From Symbiodinium microadriaticum (taxonomy: Eukaryota > Sar > Dinophyceae > Suessiales > Symbiodiniaceae): a DNA stretch of 64,000 nucleotides. Shown piece by piece: positions 62,215 to 64,000 of the stretch (the first letter of the stretch is position 1; each line of letters starts with the position of its first letter). The stretch is taken from contig LSRX01001119.1 in NCBI GenBank assembly GCA_001939145.1, forward strand, positions 177,323 to 241,322, read 5' to 3'. The translations under genes were made by a program, and so were the position numbers. The notes under the pieces were generated by a model. That model ran no database searches. It saw only the letters and a program-made list of their open reading frames with translations, and was not told where the DNA came from.

Positions 62215-62360
62215 GGTCACAACGCGCTCACAACGCGGTCACTACGGTCACTACGCGGTTACTACGCGGTCACTACGCGGTCGCTACGCGGTCACTACGC
62301 GGTCACTACGCGGTCACTACGGTCACTACGCGCCACTACGGTCACTACGCGGTCAGAAAA
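62215..62360. repeat. CACTACGCGGT minisatellite
   Basis: About ten imperfect units of TCACTACGCGG or TTACTACGCGG follow each other, with shortened ACTACGG units. This gives chance repetitive peptides in all frames. Confidence 0.85.
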
Positions 62361-62449
62361 GCATATTCGAGACAGAGAAAACGCTTAACTTCGCTCCAAA
62401 CGGACAATTTGATCAAGACGTTGCCGTAGGCCTCTAATTTCATCCTTTC

Positions 62450-63440
62450 TCCAAAATGAATTATACCGCGAATCGGTTTTAAGTTTGATTAATAATGCGC
62501 AAAAATGGTTTCTAAGGCTTCATGTTTGCTTCAACAATGAAAAAATAGATCGGAGTCAAACCGGGCGATTTGCGGAGAGCAACCGGAACGAACTGGGCAA
62601 CAACCGGACCTCCGGTGCTTTTTGACCTCTACCGGGAAGCGCACACACAAGGCTAGATGAAAAGCAAATCGCAAATCAGGAATTAGGCAAATTGGGAAAC
62701 AAAAGCCAAGCAAGAAAAAATAAATGACAAAGTTACACGCAACAGACAACAAAAAATCAAAAAACGCTTTCAAGGAGAAAGCCACACGAAAAGGGCTCAG
62801 AGGGTTAGAAGCGATGAAAACAAATTGAAAGGAGCTACACGCAAGGGACAACAAGAACATCACAATAAGCAGTAAGATCGCTTTAGGGGGTTTAAAACGA
62901 TGAAAAGAAATTAAATACAAGTAAACGCCTTAATCAAACAATTTGAAAGCGCTTTAGGTCTTATTTTGAAAAAGCAATAAGAAAAAAGACACTAAACACA
63001 CATTAGCAAATTCAGAAAAATTGTGCAAATAAGAAAATCAAGGCAGAACGCAAGTGCAAAGCTTTGCAAAGCAGTCTTTTCCCAGGCTACACATGGTGAT
63101 CAGAAAAAAAAGTTTTTTTTCGACCCCCACAAAAAAATCAAAGTAGAGAATGACATGTGGCTTGCAAAAATGTTCCGGGGTCCGAAAAAAGAGAAGCTGC
63201 GAATCAATGATCCAAAGCCAAATGATGCAGCAAGCAGATCTAAGTCTCGTGACTGCAGGTGGCCAGAGAAACAAGCAAAGAGGCACCCCATCGCATTCCG
63301 GTCCTCAAACCTTCTACTTACACCTGTTGAACTCACCTTCTCACACACACTATTTGCTTGAGTGGGTTGTATGCTTTCTTTTAGATCATTCATTTCTGTG
63401 ACTCTCTTGAAGAAGGGAACCATCTCAAGTGCGGCAGGGC
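62450..63440. other. A-rich region without a supported gene
   Basis: Open frames exist on both strands (129 codons at 62531-62920 minus, 112 codons at 63023-63361 plus), but they overlap others and lack recognised domains. Nothing further can be supported. Confidence 0.5.
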
Positions 63441-63710
63441 TCGACTCAACTCAAAATTGCAACCTAGTTCAGTTTCGAGTCTAACAGAGGACAGCTCTTG
63501 GCGATTTTGAGACGCGAAATCTGTTCGTAATCGGAAATCCAACAGAGTGCAATTCTGGTCGAGTTGTTCCGCTATCGTTCCATGCCAACTCGACTAGGAC
63601 TGCACTCTGTTGGATTTCCTCACGAACATGTTTCGCGTCTTAAAATCGCCGAGCTGTGCTCTGTAAAAAACTGAACTATGTTGAAAGTTTTGAGCTTGGG
63701 AGTCAACTTT
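63441..63710. repeat. Imperfect inverted repeat, arms of about 125 bp
   Basis: The left arm 63441-63566 is roughly the reverse complement of 63586-63710: for example AATCCAACAGAGTGCA pairs with TGCACTCTGTTGGATT and GGCGATTTTGAGACGCGAAA with TTTCGCGTCTTAAAATCGCC. The loop is about 19 bases. It looks like a fold-back MITE. Confidence 0.8.
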
Positions 63711-64000
63711 CGAATTTTAGAATCGCGAATGCCCTGCTCTAAAAGAGAGACGCGCAAAACAATGAAAGGTGTAGAAAACCAGTGCTCTGCCCAGTAGTCT
63801 AGGTGCGACACAGAGTTTTCCTCGGTACCGGTTGGTTTCTTTTGTACAGTCTTGTAGTTTCAGGTGGTTAGTGTCTGCAGACGTAGTTTGAGCGTAGTTT
63901 GAGCAGTGCTCGATAGTTTCAGCTAAGGCTTCACTTGTTTTTCCTGTGTTTTCCCTGCCTGGGAGCTTTTAGAGGGTGAAGCGACTACTGTCTTGTTTGG

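Noticed and set aside
62215..62360. CRISPR-like repeat array
   Set aside because: Units follow each other without spacers and the context is eukaryotic, so it is a minisatellite.

Overview
The window looks like nuclear DNA of a dinoflagellate, most likely a Symbiodiniaceae-type alga. Reasons: (i) one plus-strand gene is cut into dozens of very short exons by introns of roughly 0.2-3 kb; (ii) where reading frame and protein-family alignment fix the splice sites, about half of the donors are GC, two look like GA and the rest are GT, and almost every acceptor is AG followed by G, the unusual splice rule reported for dinoflagellates; (iii) the introns are loaded with degenerate TTTAGGG/CCCTAAA-like heptamers, the telomere-type motif. 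No bacterial operon, tRNA, rRNA or CRISPR array was seen.

Layout. 1-20: end of an exon holding the first half of an EF-hand loop. 79-11406: an 11.3 kb non-LTR retrotransposon (LINE) in the same orientation, bounded by a 12-bp target-site duplication, with an ORF1, a very long ORF2 in several frames, a reverse transcriptase with zinc fingers and a (GAGT)n tail. It sits inside an intron that would be about 118 bp without it. 11479-15537: small exons completing that EF-hand and adding a second one; the layout resembles the C-terminal EF-hands of calcium-dependent protein kinases. 16-27 kb: candidate linker exons of lower confidence. 27677-42357: nineteen exons in consistent phase that together give a complete PPP-family Ser/Thr phosphatase domain (GDLHGQ, GDVADRG, RGNHE, HGGL, RSHE and SASNY motifs). 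45154-57369: exons of a PPEF/RdgC-like regulatory tail with several EF-hands, ending at a TAG at 57367-57369. The phosphatase is therefore expected to be calcium-regulated. Whether the first EF-hand block (1-15.5 kb) is the N-terminal part of the same protein or the end of a separate CDPK gene cannot be settled from sequence alone.

From 57.5 kb the character changes sharply. The stretch to 60.6 kb is very AT-rich and carries a 772-bp tandem duplication and GATA/TAGA-type simple repeats. 60.6-64 kb has intermediate composition with a 62-bp repeat containing a one-base N, a TACGCGG minisatellite and an imperfect hairpin repeat. Only weak coding candidates are visible there. A 631-base N gap lies at 30601-31231, just downstream of a near-perfect 268-bp inverted repeat.
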